The notes under the pieces: generated by a model | Told to the model about the DNA's origin: nothing | The model's input: the letters and a program-made list of their open reading frames with translations, nothing else | Databases searched by the model: none | Source of the DNA: Haloarcula rubripromontorii | GTDB taxonomy: Archaea > Halobacteriota > Halobacteria > Halobacteriales > Haloarculaceae | Direction of reading: 5' to 3' | NCBI RefSeq assembly: GCF_001280425.1 | Contig: NZ_LIUF01000001.1 | Coordinates: 958,501-1,022,500, forward strand | DNA length: 64,000 bases | Made by a program: the position numbers and the translations under genes | Part shown: piece by piece, positions 17,761 through 25,693 of the stretch | Position numbering within the stretch: the stretch's first letter is position 1 | Layout: each line of letters opens with the position of its first letter

Positions 17761-18237
17761 ATGGCAACTATGGAGAAAGTCAGCATCGACGCCGTCGACT
17801 CGCGGATGGGGCCGGCGTCGGTCAAGCGGGCGCTCGCTGGTCCACTCGGCACCGACAATATCGCGTTGAATCACTACGAACTGGCACCCGGCGAATCCTT
17901 CGGCTTCGGCTACCACCGCCACCCGGATCAGGAGGAGGTGTTCATAATCCAGTCAGGCACAGCGACGTTCGAAACGGAGGACGGCGACGTCCGCGTCGAA
18001 GCCGGAGAGGCCATCCGATTTGCGCCCGGTGAATGGCAACGCGGCCACAACGAGGGTGAGGAGCGTGTGGTCGCGCTTGCGCTCGGCGCACCACAGGAAA
18101 TGGGCGATACGGATATGCTTCGACACTGCGAGGAGTGTGGCGGTCGCACGCACAACCACGTCGAGATGACGCCCGACCGCGACGCGCTCGTGACACGCTG
18201 TGCGGAATGTGACGCAGAAACCGGCCGGTTCTCGTAG
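17761..18237 (+). CDS. Cupin-domain protein with C-terminal zinc ribbon
   Basis: A 158-residue protein. Residues about 40-115 are a cupin: motif 1 GYHRHPDQEEVFIIQSGTA carries the metal ligands H, H and E, and motif 2 is EAIRFAPGEWQRGHNEG with H. A C-terminal zinc ribbon follows (CEECGG ... CAECDA, residues about 122-150). The fusion of a small-molecule-binding beta barrel with a zinc ribbon suggests a regulatory or dioxygenase-like role; substrate unknown. ATG 17761 is preceded by a CGTTAAGG TATA-like element; ATG 17770 is the alternative. Confidence 0.83.
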   Translation: MATMEKVSIDAVDSRMGPASVKRALAGPLGTDNIALNHYELAPGESFGFGYHRHPDQEEVFIIQSGTATFETEDGDVRVEAGEAIRFAPGEWQRGHNEGEERVVALALGAPQEMGDTDMLRHCEECGGRTHNHVEMTPDRDALVTRCAECDAETGRFS

Positions 18238-18261
18238 CGCCGCTGCGGCGAAGCCGGTCGG

Positions 18262-18978
18262 TTAGTCGTCGGCAGCGGTGGTCGCGCCGGTCACGTCACC
18301 CGCCTGACGCACAGCGAACTCGGTGAAGTTGTCGAACAGCTGTTTGGCCTCGCAGGCGGCGCGATAGTTCGCCTCGGTGACGCCGTCCAGTACCGCTTCG
18401 ATGCGCTCGTCGGCGAGCTGGTCGTCCTTGCCCTTCGTCACTGTCTCGGCCGTCTCGGGGTCGTATTCGGGGTGGAACTGCACCGAGAAGACGTTCTCCT
18501 TCCGGAACCCGTGGATGCCGTAGTCGTTCTCGGCGAACGTGGTCGCGCCCGGTGGCACCTCGGCGACGCGGTCCGAGTGCGTCGTAAAGACAGTGAACGA
18601 CTCGTCGACGCCAGCAAGCAGTTCGTTCTCGCCGTCGTGGTCGACCGTTCGGTAGCCGATCTCGTACTCGTCCATCGGTTCGACGGTGCCGCCGAGCGCA
18701 TGTGCGAGCAACTGGTGGCCGAAACAGACGCCCAGGAACGCGATATCGCGGTCGACTGCGTCCGTGACCCATGATTCGAGGTCACGGATCCATGGCTCGT
18801 CCCAGTAGACGGACGCGCGGCTGCCCGTGACCAGACAGCCGTCGAACGCGAAGGTGTCGGGCAGTTCGCGCTCGGTCACGTCGTATTCCACGAGGTCGGC
18901 GTCGAGTTCCCGCCGGAAGTTCCGGCGGTTGTCGTCGCCGTCGTGGGCTGCGTTCAGCAGGGCGATTCGTGGCCTCAT
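18262..18978 (-). CDS. Type 1 glutamine amidotransferase (class I GATase-like)
   Basis: A 238-residue protein with the full class I GATase triad: nucleophile C85 in GVCFGHQ, H169 in QFHPEY and E171. The N-terminal part lacks a GMP-synthase or CPS partner domain and no synthase gene is adjacent, so it belongs to the stand-alone group that includes gamma-glutamyl hydrolases and YfeJ-like proteins. ATG 18976-18978 is chosen because the fold starts at RPRIALLNA and a GTTTTTACG box lies about 30 bases upstream on the minus strand. Confidence 0.82.
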   Translation of the reverse strand: MRPRIALLNAAHDGDDNRRNFRRELDADLVEYDVTERELPDTFAFDGCLVTGSRASVYWDEPWIRDLESWVTDAVDRDIAFLGVCFGHQLLAHALGGTVEPMDEYEIGYRTVDHDGENELLAGVDESFTVFTTHSDRVAEVPPGATTFAENDYGIHGFRKENVFSVQFHPEYDPETAETVTKGKDDQLADERIEAVLDGVTEANYRAACEAKQLFDNFTEFAVRQAGDVTGATTAADD

Positions 18979-19143
18979 TACCAGTACGGAGCGGTTCGAA
19001 TCGTAAAAACGTGCGTACCGACGGCAGTGATTGCCGCTCACGGTGACGGGGAACCGGTGTCGAAGCGCCCGCTGGTACAGCGGCTATCGGGAGCAGTTGC
19101 CACTCAGAATCGTCCCGCTACGGGTCGACAACTGCGATACGTG

Positions 19144-19281
19144 TTACGTCTGGTCTGCTTCCGGGTTGTTCGTCCGCCGATAGGAGCCGACCATCTTCCA
19201 CAGCGTGTCGTTGAAGTCGTCGTTGTTGGCCTCGCTCTCGATCTGCCGGTACAGGTTTTCCGAGACTTCGATACGGGGCAT
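19144..19281 (-). CDS. 45-residue RHH/antitoxin-like small protein (DUF7557-like)
   Basis: A 45-residue protein starting MPRIEVSENLYRQIESEA, a short strand followed by a helix as in VapB/RHH antitoxins and the haloarchaeal DUF7557 group. The remainder is FNDTLWKMVGSYRR plus an acidic end. No toxin-like PIN gene is adjacent. A GATTTATTTAC element about 25-30 bases before the ATG supports transcription. Function unknown. Confidence 0.62.
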   Translation of the reverse strand: MPRIEVSENLYRQIESEANNDDFNDTLWKMVGSYRRTNNPEADQT

Positions 19282-19355
19282 CAAGCGTGTATAGAGAGCG
19301 GGAGTAAATAAATCTCCGCTGACACGGAATCGAGTAAAAGCTTCAACGCACCCCT

Positions 19356-19541
19356 CTAGGGGCCGTATAACCATTTGGCACCGAAAAAGACGAACCAGGC
19401 CATCCAGATGCAAAAGACGAGCAGCCACGTCCCGTACTGGATCGTCGGGTCGGGAATCAGAACGTATGCCACGACGAGCAAAACGGCGACACTTGCCGCG
19501 GCCGTGGCGTCCCAGCGGTCCAGTGCGGGCGGTTCGACCAT
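19356..19541 (-). CDS. 61-residue two-helix membrane protein
   Basis: A small protein with two hydrophobic helices (about 14-29 and 36-56, the latter WLLVFCIWMAWFVFFGAKW). It starts 6 bases after the stop of the aldo/keto reductase on the same strand, suggesting co-transcription. No family recognised. Confidence 0.65.
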   Translation of the reverse strand: MVEPPALDRWDATAAASVAVLLVVAYVLIPDPTIQYGTWLLVFCIWMAWFVFFGAKWLYGP

Positions 19542-19547
19542 CGGAAC

Positions 19548-20387
19548 CTATTGCGAGATACCGTAGGTGTCGTTGTCCCAGTCGTAGACGCCGGTGTCGT
19601 AGACTGCCTGCTCGCGTTCGATGGCGTCGATGCGCTCGTGGTCGGCGGCATCGAGGTCCCAGTCGAACAGGTCGCAGTTCTGGCGGACGTGCTCGGGCGA
19701 GGAGGACTTCGGCAGGACGACCACCTCGTTTTCGACCGCCCACTTCAGGACGATCTGAGCCGGCGACCTGTCGTATTTCTCTGCCAGGTCCTGAACGACA
19801 TCGTCCGCGAACACGTCCGTTCGACCCAGTGGCGCGGCAGCCTCCACGACAGTGTCGGTGTCGCGGCAGAACTCGACCACCTGGTCCTGCGTGTTCCAGG
19901 GATGGTACTCGATCTGATTGACAGCGATAGGCACGTCGGCGACGTGCTGGGCGGCCCCGAGCTGGTACGCGCTGAAGTTCGAGACGCCGACGTTACGGAT
20001 CTTCCCCTGGTCGTGGAGCGTGGCCATCGCGTCCATCGTCTCCCGAATCGAGGTCGCAGGGTTGGGCCAGTGGACGAGATACAGGTCGAGGTAGTCAGTC
20101 CCAAGTCGGTCCAGCGACGCCTCACAGGCCTCGATGACCGACTCGTAGTCGAGATGCTTTGGCAGCACCTTGGATGTGAGGAACACGTCCTCGCGGTCGT
20201 AGTCGGCGAGGGCCTCGCCGATTTCGCCCTCGTTCTTGTACCCTTCGGCCGTGTCCACGTGGCCGTAGCCCGCGTCGAGTCCGGCCCGAACTGACTGCTG
20301 GACGGTGTCGCCGTCGATGTCCCACGTCCCGACGCCGACCATCGGCAGTTCGTCGCCACTCGGGAGTGTCGCTGTTGGGGGTGTCAC
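19548..20387 (-). CDS. Aldo/keto reductase (AKR5-like)
   Basis: About 279 residues from GTG 20385-20387. The tetrad is visible: D and Y in HVDTAEGYKNE, K in LTSKVLPK, H in LYLVHWPN. The AKR signature NVGVSNFSAY and the C-terminal IVLKWAVENEVVVLPKSS complete the fold; the length fits short-chain AKR3/5-type 2,5-diketogluconate or methylglyoxal reductases. TTG 20414 would add nine residues, but a CGGTTTTGAC element 28 bases before the GTG favours the shorter leaderless start. Substrate unknown. Confidence 0.82.
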   Translation of the reverse strand: MTPPTATLPSGDELPMVGVGTWDIDGDTVQQSVRAGLDAGYGHVDTAEGYKNEGEIGEALADYDREDVFLTSKVLPKHLDYESVIEACEASLDRLGTDYLDLYLVHWPNPATSIRETMDAMATLHDQGKIRNVGVSNFSAYQLGAAQHVADVPIAVNQIEYHPWNTQDQVVEFCRDTDTVVEAAAPLGRTDVFADDVVQDLAEKYDRSPAQIVLKWAVENEVVVLPKSSSPEHVRQNCDLFDWDLDAADHERIDAIEREQAVYDTGVYDWDNDTYGISQ

Positions 20388-20459
20388 AGTACGTGTCTCA
20401 CCCGCGGCAGTCAAAACCGTTTCGCGCTCGTCGCATTGCGGTACACACCCGGTCGTCTT

Positions 20460-21443
20460 TCACTCGGGACTGGCGACGTGGACTGGTTCGCCTGTGTCCG
20501 CGCTTCTGGCCAGCGCATCTATGGCGCGCATATTCCCCAGTGTCTCGGCCCGGTCGATGGGTGGTGTCTCCCCGCTCTCCACGGCGTCAGCGAACGCCTC
20601 AACCTGCAACCGGTAGTGGTCGACCGGATCGAACGTCTCCGTGACCTCGCGGCCATCGACGCTGTAGGTCAGCGAGACTGACTCGTCGTGGTCCGGGCCG
20701 AAGCAGTTCGGCGCTTCGAGCCAGCCATCGTCGGTTTCGACTCGGTAGTACTCCCGTCTCGGCCCGTCGAACCCACAGGAAATCGAGGCGACACGCCCGT
20801 CGTCGTACGACAGGATGCCGCTGAGGTTCGTGTCAACGCCACTGTTCTGGGAGTCCCGGGCATGCGCAAACGCTCGGTCTGGCTCGCCGAGGAAGCCCCG
20901 GACCGCGCTGACGGCGTAACAGCCCACGTCCATCAGGCTCCCACCGGCCAGCTCCGGGTCCAGACGGATGTCGTCTGGGTCTGTGAGCGAGAATTTGAAC
21001 GATGCGTCGACGGTGTGTACCTCGCCCAGCTCGGTTTCGACGATCTCCCTGGCCCGCCGGGTCCGCGGGTGGAACTGATACATGAACGCTTCCATCAGCG
21101 TGACGCCCTGCTCGGCACAGTAGTCGAAGAGGTCCACTGCTTCAGCGGTGTCGACGGTCAGTGGCTTCTCACAGAGCACGTCGAGCCCGTGGTCGGCCGC
21201 CCGCTGGCTCCACTTGGCGTGGAGCGCGTTCGGAAGCGGGTTGTACACCGCATCGATGTCCGCCTCGGCGAACATCGTCCCGTAATCGCCGAAGGCACTG
21301 TCGATATCGAAGTCGTCGGCTACCTCGCTGGCACGGGCATGGGTTCTGGAGCTGATGGCCGCGACCGTGTGGTCAGACTTCTGGATACCCGGAATCACGT
21401 CCTTGCGTGCGATTCCCGCCGTTGAAATAATCCCAAAGCGCAT
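20460..21443 (-). CDS. Gfo/Idh/MocA family oxidoreductase
   Basis: A 327-residue NAD(P)-dependent sugar or cyclitol dehydrogenase-like protein. The N-terminal Rossmann segment is MRFGIISTAGIARK; the family hallmark EKP is in VLCEKPLTVD; the C-terminal alpha/beta domain includes GGSLMDVGCYAVSAVRGFLG, with D and Y/H in the catalytic region. The start at ATG 21441-21443 begins directly at the Rossmann strand. It is not the known haloarchaeal xylose dehydrogenase Gfo6, whose N-terminus differs as I recall it. Substrate unknown. Confidence 0.85.
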   Translation of the reverse strand: MRFGIISTAGIARKDVIPGIQKSDHTVAAISSRTHARASEVADDFDIDSAFGDYGTMFAEADIDAVYNPLPNALHAKWSQRAADHGLDVLCEKPLTVDTAEAVDLFDYCAEQGVTLMEAFMYQFHPRTRRAREIVETELGEVHTVDASFKFSLTDPDDIRLDPELAGGSLMDVGCYAVSAVRGFLGEPDRAFAHARDSQNSGVDTNLSGILSYDDGRVASISCGFDGPRREYYRVETDDGWLEAPNCFGPDHDESVSLTYSVDGREVTETFDPVDHYRLQVEAFADAVESGETPPIDRAETLGNMRAIDALARSADTGEPVHVASPE

Positions 21444-21473
21444 ACCGATACCCGGCCTCCCGGTGATAAACAA

Positions 21474-22766
21474 TTACCGACCTTTCGGCTCCGCCTCGAC
21501 GCTGACGCCCTGTTCGGACACAGGGGCCAGTTCGCCCGCCGCCGGCTCGCGTCTGTCAGCCACGAGCTCGGCGGCAACTTCGCGTGCGCGCTCGAAGTGT
21601 GCCGCTGCGCTGTCACACGCGGTCCCGGCTGCCGCTCGCTTTGACTCACCAGTTTCCCGGAGCGCCTGTTGCCCCGCCTCACGATGTGCATCGACCAGTT
21701 TGACGGCGATGTCCGCGAGCGCCTCTCGGAGTGACGCTCGGTCGCCGTCGAAGCGGCGGTCACGGCCCCAGTCCAGTTCGTACGCTGTCCGGTAGCGGTC
21801 GAGAGCGTCCTCCAAATGTCTCGCTCGCTCTGCTGGGTCTGCCGCCGCTCTGGCTGCGCTTGCAGCTACCTGCGCCGCGTCGACTGGGGCTGACAGGAGT
21901 TCGGTGTACTCCGCTTCGACTGCGTTTCGAGCGTCCGTGATCGCTTCTGTGGGCGGCTCCGATGCCGGTACAGCCAGCGCTCGCTCGTACTCGACCTTGG
22001 CCTGTGCGTACGCGTCCGCAGCCCGTTCGTACGACCTGTTCTCCCATGCGCGGCGGGCCGTGTCGCGGTGCTCATCGCCCGCGCTGACGTGGCGTCGGCG
22101 CTGACAGGTGTCGATCCGTGCCTGCGTCGACTGGAGGCGTCCATCGATGGCCGCTCTCGCTCCCGTATCCAGGGCTTCGACTCGCTTTTGTCCGTTGTCG
22201 AGCGCTTCCTGCGCGGCCGTGATATGCGTGGCTGCTGTCTCGAACTCAGTTGCCTCGAGTGCGGTCACAGCGGCCTCGACTTGGGACTCTGCCCGATCAA
22301 GCTCGGTGAGCGTGCGCGTCCAGACCTGTGTGGCTTCGTCGACGAACGACTGAACTGGCGTCAGGTCGCCCTTACATTCGAACGCCCAGCGGTCTTCGTC
22401 GACGGTGACGATTTCGAGCGTCGACGTGCGGAGTCCCGACGTACAGCGTACGGCAACGATGTCTTCGTGGGGAAGCGAGATGGTCCGGTCGCGGTCGTCG
22501 TCGCCGACGACGAACAGGACTCGAACGGTTGTGGCGAGGAGATACGCGCGGTAGTCGCCGGCCGGCGCGAGCGACTCGCTGTTCCCCCGGGTAGCGACGA
22601 CACCGGACCGGTCGTTGTATGCGAGATAGCGCGGCGTCTCTGCCCCCTGTAGATACTGCCCCAGCGGCTGTTGCAGGCGGCGCTTGCACCCGAACAGCCC
22701 GTCGGTGTTCGCCTGGTCGAATACCGCTGGTCGACCCGCGGAACGTACGTCAATAACAGTTTCCAC
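21474..22766 (-). CDS. Hypothetical protein: N-terminal PH-like domain plus helical coiled-coil region
   Basis: 430 residues from GTG 22764-22766, preceded by a good Shine-Dalgarno-like GGGGGTGA about 5 bases upstream. Residues about 20-150 are beta-rich and read like a YokE/bacterial PH domain (RYLAYNDRSGVVAT, VRVLFVVGDDDRDRTISLPHEDI, LEIVTVDEDRWAFECKG). Residues about 155-410 are Ala/Glu/Arg-rich helices with repeated YERAADAYAQAKVEYERAL-type patterns that resemble TPR or coiled-coil repeats. No enzyme motif. Possibly a scaffold; function unknown. Confidence 0.7.
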   Translation of the reverse strand: METVIDVRSAGRPAVFDQANTDGLFGCKRRLQQPLGQYLQGAETPRYLAYNDRSGVVATRGNSESLAPAGDYRAYLLATTVRVLFVVGDDDRDRTISLPHEDIVAVRCTSGLRTSTLEIVTVDEDRWAFECKGDLTPVQSFVDEATQVWTRTLTELDRAESQVEAAVTALEATEFETAATHITAAQEALDNGQKRVEALDTGARAAIDGRLQSTQARIDTCQRRRHVSAGDEHRDTARRAWENRSYERAADAYAQAKVEYERALAVPASEPPTEAITDARNAVEAEYTELLSAPVDAAQVAASAARAAADPAERARHLEDALDRYRTAYELDWGRDRRFDGDRASLREALADIAVKLVDAHREAGQQALRETGESKRAAAGTACDSAAAHFERAREVAAELVADRREPAAGELAPVSEQGVSVEAEPKGR

Positions 22767-22877
22767 AGTTCACCCCCGTTCGTGACAGTATATTCACGTA
22801 TGTCGTTGTAGAGATAAATCCTTCGGCCGATAGCAACGCTCAAACTGGTCGTTTCGACTCTAGGCCTTGCAACGCTC

Positions 22878-23165
22878 TCAGTACGGCTGGCTTCGGTCCG
22901 TCGGCTGGCGCTGCGGGCTTCCGCTCGTCAGGTCGGCGACGCACTGCCGGCAGAACTGATAGTCCTGCTCGTTCCTCGCCCCGCAATGGGGACAGTCGAT
23001 GGATTCAGTGCTGTCGTCGGTGGCGCTGCCACGGCGCCCTTCGGTCTCGCCCTGCCCAGTCGCCCCGGCTGGGTCACCCCGGTGCCGGTACGCGTACAGC
23101 ATGGTCAGGACGTGGAGCCCCACGAGAAGCGCGATTGCGCCGTAGAGCCACTCGCTCACCATCAT
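22878..23165 (-). CDS. Membrane-anchored zinc-ribbon protein
   Basis: A 95-residue protein with one N-terminal transmembrane helix (about 7-26), a 25-residue linker and a C-terminal zinc ribbon CPHCGARNEQDYQFCRQC (about 58-75). This layout is recurrent in haloarchaea (DUF7577-type ribbons, from recall). Two adjacent ATGs (MM) are possible starts. It likely sits on the cytoplasmic membrane face with the ribbon inside. Function unknown. Confidence 0.72.
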   Translation of the reverse strand: MMVSEWLYGAIALLVGLHVLTMLYAYRHRGDPAGATGQGETEGRRGSATDDSTESIDCPHCGARNEQDYQFCRQCVADLTSGSPQRQPTDRSQPY

Positions 23166-23347
23166 ATGTAACGGTACGTGAACGTACTACTTGAGGGTTG
23201 TGCCGAGTTACCAATGGTCGACGATTTCGGCGGGTCGGGAACCGTCTCCTGTACCGAGCAGGCATCGGGGTGTCCTGTGGGCCAGCGTTCAAATAGGACC
23301 ACGCAGCCAGGGGTACGCATGCCCGTTGACACGCTCGGTGGTCCCTG

Positions 23348-23785
23348 ATGGGCCGTCGAACGCTCGTCGCCGTCGCTCGCCCCGACGGCCGCTACGACTG
23401 TCGCATCGCACACTGGGGCGTCGACGCCGACCCCATCGCTCAGTCTCGACCGTTCGGGACCGGCCTGACCGCGTCGGCTGCCCTCAGTGCCATCGATGCC
23501 ACCTACGAGCAGTTCGTCGTACTCGACCGCTCGGTCCGGACCTACGCCGTCTGCTGGCTCGACCCGACACTGTCGGCCCTCGATGACATCGTCCTCGCCC
23601 GTACTGCCGACCCTGAGTCGTTCCGGACGTGGTGGGTCGATCGGAAGAACAAGGCCTGTCGCGCCCTCGACAGCGGAGGCTGTGACCCGGCGACCGTCCG
23701 GCGTACCCTGCTCGTGTCGCTCCGCGACCGTGCTTCGTCCGTCCACTGCCCCGACGACGCGTCCTTTTTACGCGGGGACCGCTAA
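23348..23785 (+). CDS. Conserved haloarchaeal protein (DUF6735-like)
   Basis: A 145-residue soluble protein starting MGRRTLVAVARPDGRYDC followed by RIAHWG, a pattern I associate with the DUF6735 group (MG-R-LVA-x-RPDG-Y). The rest has no recognised catalytic motif. It ends 9 bases before the GTG of nucS, so the two are probably co-transcribed; whether it assists NucS is unknown. Confidence 0.65.
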   Translation: MGRRTLVAVARPDGRYDCRIAHWGVDADPIAQSRPFGTGLTASAALSAIDATYEQFVVLDRSVRTYAVCWLDPTLSALDDIVLARTADPESFRTWWVDRKNKACRALDSGGCDPATVRRTLLVSLRDRASSVHCPDDASFLRGDR

Positions 23786-23794
23786 CCGCCATCC

Positions 23795-24514
23795 GTGACC
23801 GCCGTCGAGACGCTGACTTACCCCGAACCCGCCGGCGCGCTGGACCTCGCGTCGCGTGCCACCGACCGCGGCGCGCTAGTGACGCTCGTCGGCACCTGTA
23901 CGGTCGAGTACGAGGGGAGAGCGGCCAGTTCGCTGGGACTTGGCGACCGCCACGTGATGCTCAAGCCCGACGGGGCCGCACTGGTCCACACCGACGAGGG
24001 CCAACAGCCGGTGAACTGGCAGCCGCCGGGCTGTGAACACAGCATCAGCGTCGATGACGGTTCGCTGGTCGTCCGCTCCACGCGGTCGACCCCCGAGGAG
24101 TCGCTGGAGGTCGCCTTCGAGACAGTCGCCCACGCCGCCGCCTTCGACGTGACGGACTCCAAAGACCTCACACTCACCGGGACGGAAGCCGACCTGAAAG
24201 ACCGCATCCTCGACGAGCCGGCGCTGGTCGAGTCAGGGTTTACGCCGCTGGCGACCGAACGCGAGACCCCCGCCGGAGCAGTCGACATTTACGGCGAAGA
24301 CGCCGACGGTCGGACGACGATACTCGAACTCAAACGCCGCCGTGTGGGTCCCGACGCCGTCGGCCAGCTTGGTCGGTACGTCGATGCTCTGGGACGCGAT
24401 TTACACGCCGACACCGAGGTCCGGGGGATTCTCGTCGCCCCCTCCGTGACGGACCGGGCGCGGCAGTTGCTTGCCGAGAACGGTCTGGAGTTCGTTTCGC
24501 TGGAGCCCCCATAG
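23795..24514 (+). CDS. nucS: Endonuclease NucS (EndoMS)
   Basis: A 239-residue mismatch- or branch-specific endonuclease. The N-terminal half is the beta-sandwich dimer/DNA-binding domain (LVGTCTVEYEGRA, VMLKPDGAALVHTDEGQQPVNW). The C-terminal RecB-like nuclease has D164 in AVDIYG, E178 and K180 in LELKRR, and Q191 and Y195 in QLGRYVD, the expected catalytic set. The start is GTG 23795. EndoMS makes double-strand breaks at mismatches in archaea and actinobacteria. A catalytically empty relative of its N-domain is fused to zinc ribbons at 53325, and mutS lies 1.2 kb downstream. Confidence 0.93.
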   Translation: MTAVETLTYPEPAGALDLASRATDRGALVTLVGTCTVEYEGRAASSLGLGDRHVMLKPDGAALVHTDEGQQPVNWQPPGCEHSISVDDGSLVVRSTRSTPEESLEVAFETVAHAAAFDVTDSKDLTLTGTEADLKDRILDEPALVESGFTPLATERETPAGAVDIYGEDADGRTTILELKRRRVGPDAVGQLGRYVDALGRDLHADTEVRGILVAPSVTDRARQLLAENGLEFVSLEPP

Positions 24515-24595
24515 CCGCTATCTTCCGTTTTTACGGCGTTGTGTGTCCTGTGCCCGCACCGACTGCCGCAGTCACCACACGGTCGGATGACGACC

Positions 24596-24847
24596 CTATC
24601 CGTCTACGGTGACCGTTCCATCAGTGTCGACGACCACGCGGTGGCCGCTGTAGTCGAACGCCACGTGGCCGGTAGTGTCCGAATCTGCGATACACGTCGT
24701 CAGTGCATCTGGATTGATACTGTCGGCCAGCGGCGGGAGCGTCTTGACCGGCCGCCTCTCCGCGGTCGCGACAGCGCGAACGACTGCCGTGACGATAGAC
24801 TGGTCAGTGCCGTGAACTTCGATAACGGTTGGTGATGTTCCAGACAC
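24596..24847 (-). CDS. HalOD1 output-domain protein
   Basis: An 83-residue protein consisting of a single HalOD1-like domain: TVIEVHGTDQSIVTAVVRAVA, then LPPLADSINPDAL and HVAFDYSGHRVVVDTDGTVTV. HalOD1 is a haloarchaeal signal-output domain, usually attached to receivers or sensors; here it is alone. The start is GTG 24847. It is divergent from the Bat-like regulator gene, sharing the 24848-24967 control region. Confidence 0.75.
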   Translation of the reverse strand: MSGTSPTVIEVHGTDQSIVTAVVRAVATAERRPVKTLPPLADSINPDALTTCIADSDTTGHVAFDYSGHRVVVDTDGTVTVDG

Positions 24848-24967
24848 GGTTCTCTACCCTCGTGCTGGATTCACTCTGTAGCTGTAAAGTTCAGTATGGC
24901 TAGCATAGTAAACGCCGAACCATGACCCATGCCAACATTCTTCACGGTATACCGACTGCACTTATAT

Positions 24968-25684
24968 ATGTCCCAACAGTCTGGTAACGGCCGGACGGTA
25001 ACCCGTGTGGAATTTGCCCTGTCTGATGGGTCGTATCCTTTTGTATCGGTGTCTGCAGCCGAGTCGTGTTCAGTGGTTCTCGAGAAATGTCTGCCACAGA
25101 CGGACAACACGTACGCGGAGTTTTTTTCCGTCGAAGACACACGCCCTGAGCGGCTTGTCGAGCGAATCGATGACGACACTCGTAGCGAGGCGCGGGTTCT
25201 TGAGCGTACTGGGGACGGTGGTCTCGTCGAAATCGACGTACAGGACAACTGCCCCGTTGTCTCGCTTGTGGACGCTGGGGCGGTACCACGGACCGCCCGG
25301 AGTGTCGATGGGCAGGGGACTGTCGTAGCTGATGTTCCACGGCAGACTGAGACGGCTGCGGTTATCGAATCGTTCCTGACAGCCCATTCCGAGGCCGAAC
25401 TCACAGCGAAAAAACAGCACGAGTCCATCGCCCCGCTGTTCGGCTTCCAGAACTACGCGTCTCACACCGAATCACTGACCGACCGCCAGCGGGAGGCTCT
25501 CGTGACGGCCCACGAAGCAGGGTACTACAGCTGGCCCCGCGAAGCGACGGCTGCGGACCTCGCTTCGCTTCTCGATGTTTCGGAGCCAACGCTTCACAAG
25601 CATCTGCGAGCCGCTGAGCAGAAACTCGTTGCGACTATGTTTGCCTGCCCGCACGACGACCTGGTTGCTGACGGTGATAGCTGA
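24968..25684 (+). CDS. Bacterio-opsin activator (Bat)-like HTH regulator
   Basis: A 238-residue transcription regulator. The C-terminal HTH_10 domain is clear: LTDRQREALVTAHEAGYYSWPREATAADLASLL-DVSEPTLHKHLRAAEQKL (broken here for length), about residues 175-225. The N-terminal 160 residues are the mixed alpha/beta sensor domain found in many Bat-like proteins (VTRVEFALSDGSYPFV). ATG 24968 is preferred; a longer frame from 24929 has no family support. Regulon unknown. Confidence 0.82.
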   Translation: MSQQSGNGRTVTRVEFALSDGSYPFVSVSAAESCSVVLEKCLPQTDNTYAEFFSVEDTRPERLVERIDDDTRSEARVLERTGDGGLVEIDVQDNCPVVSLVDAGAVPRTARSVDGQGTVVADVPRQTETAAVIESFLTAHSEAELTAKKQHESIAPLFGFQNYASHTESLTDRQREALVTAHEAGYYSWPREATAADLASLLDVSEPTLHKHLRAAEQKLVATMFACPHDDLVADGDS

Positions 25685-25693
25685 CCGGCGCTG

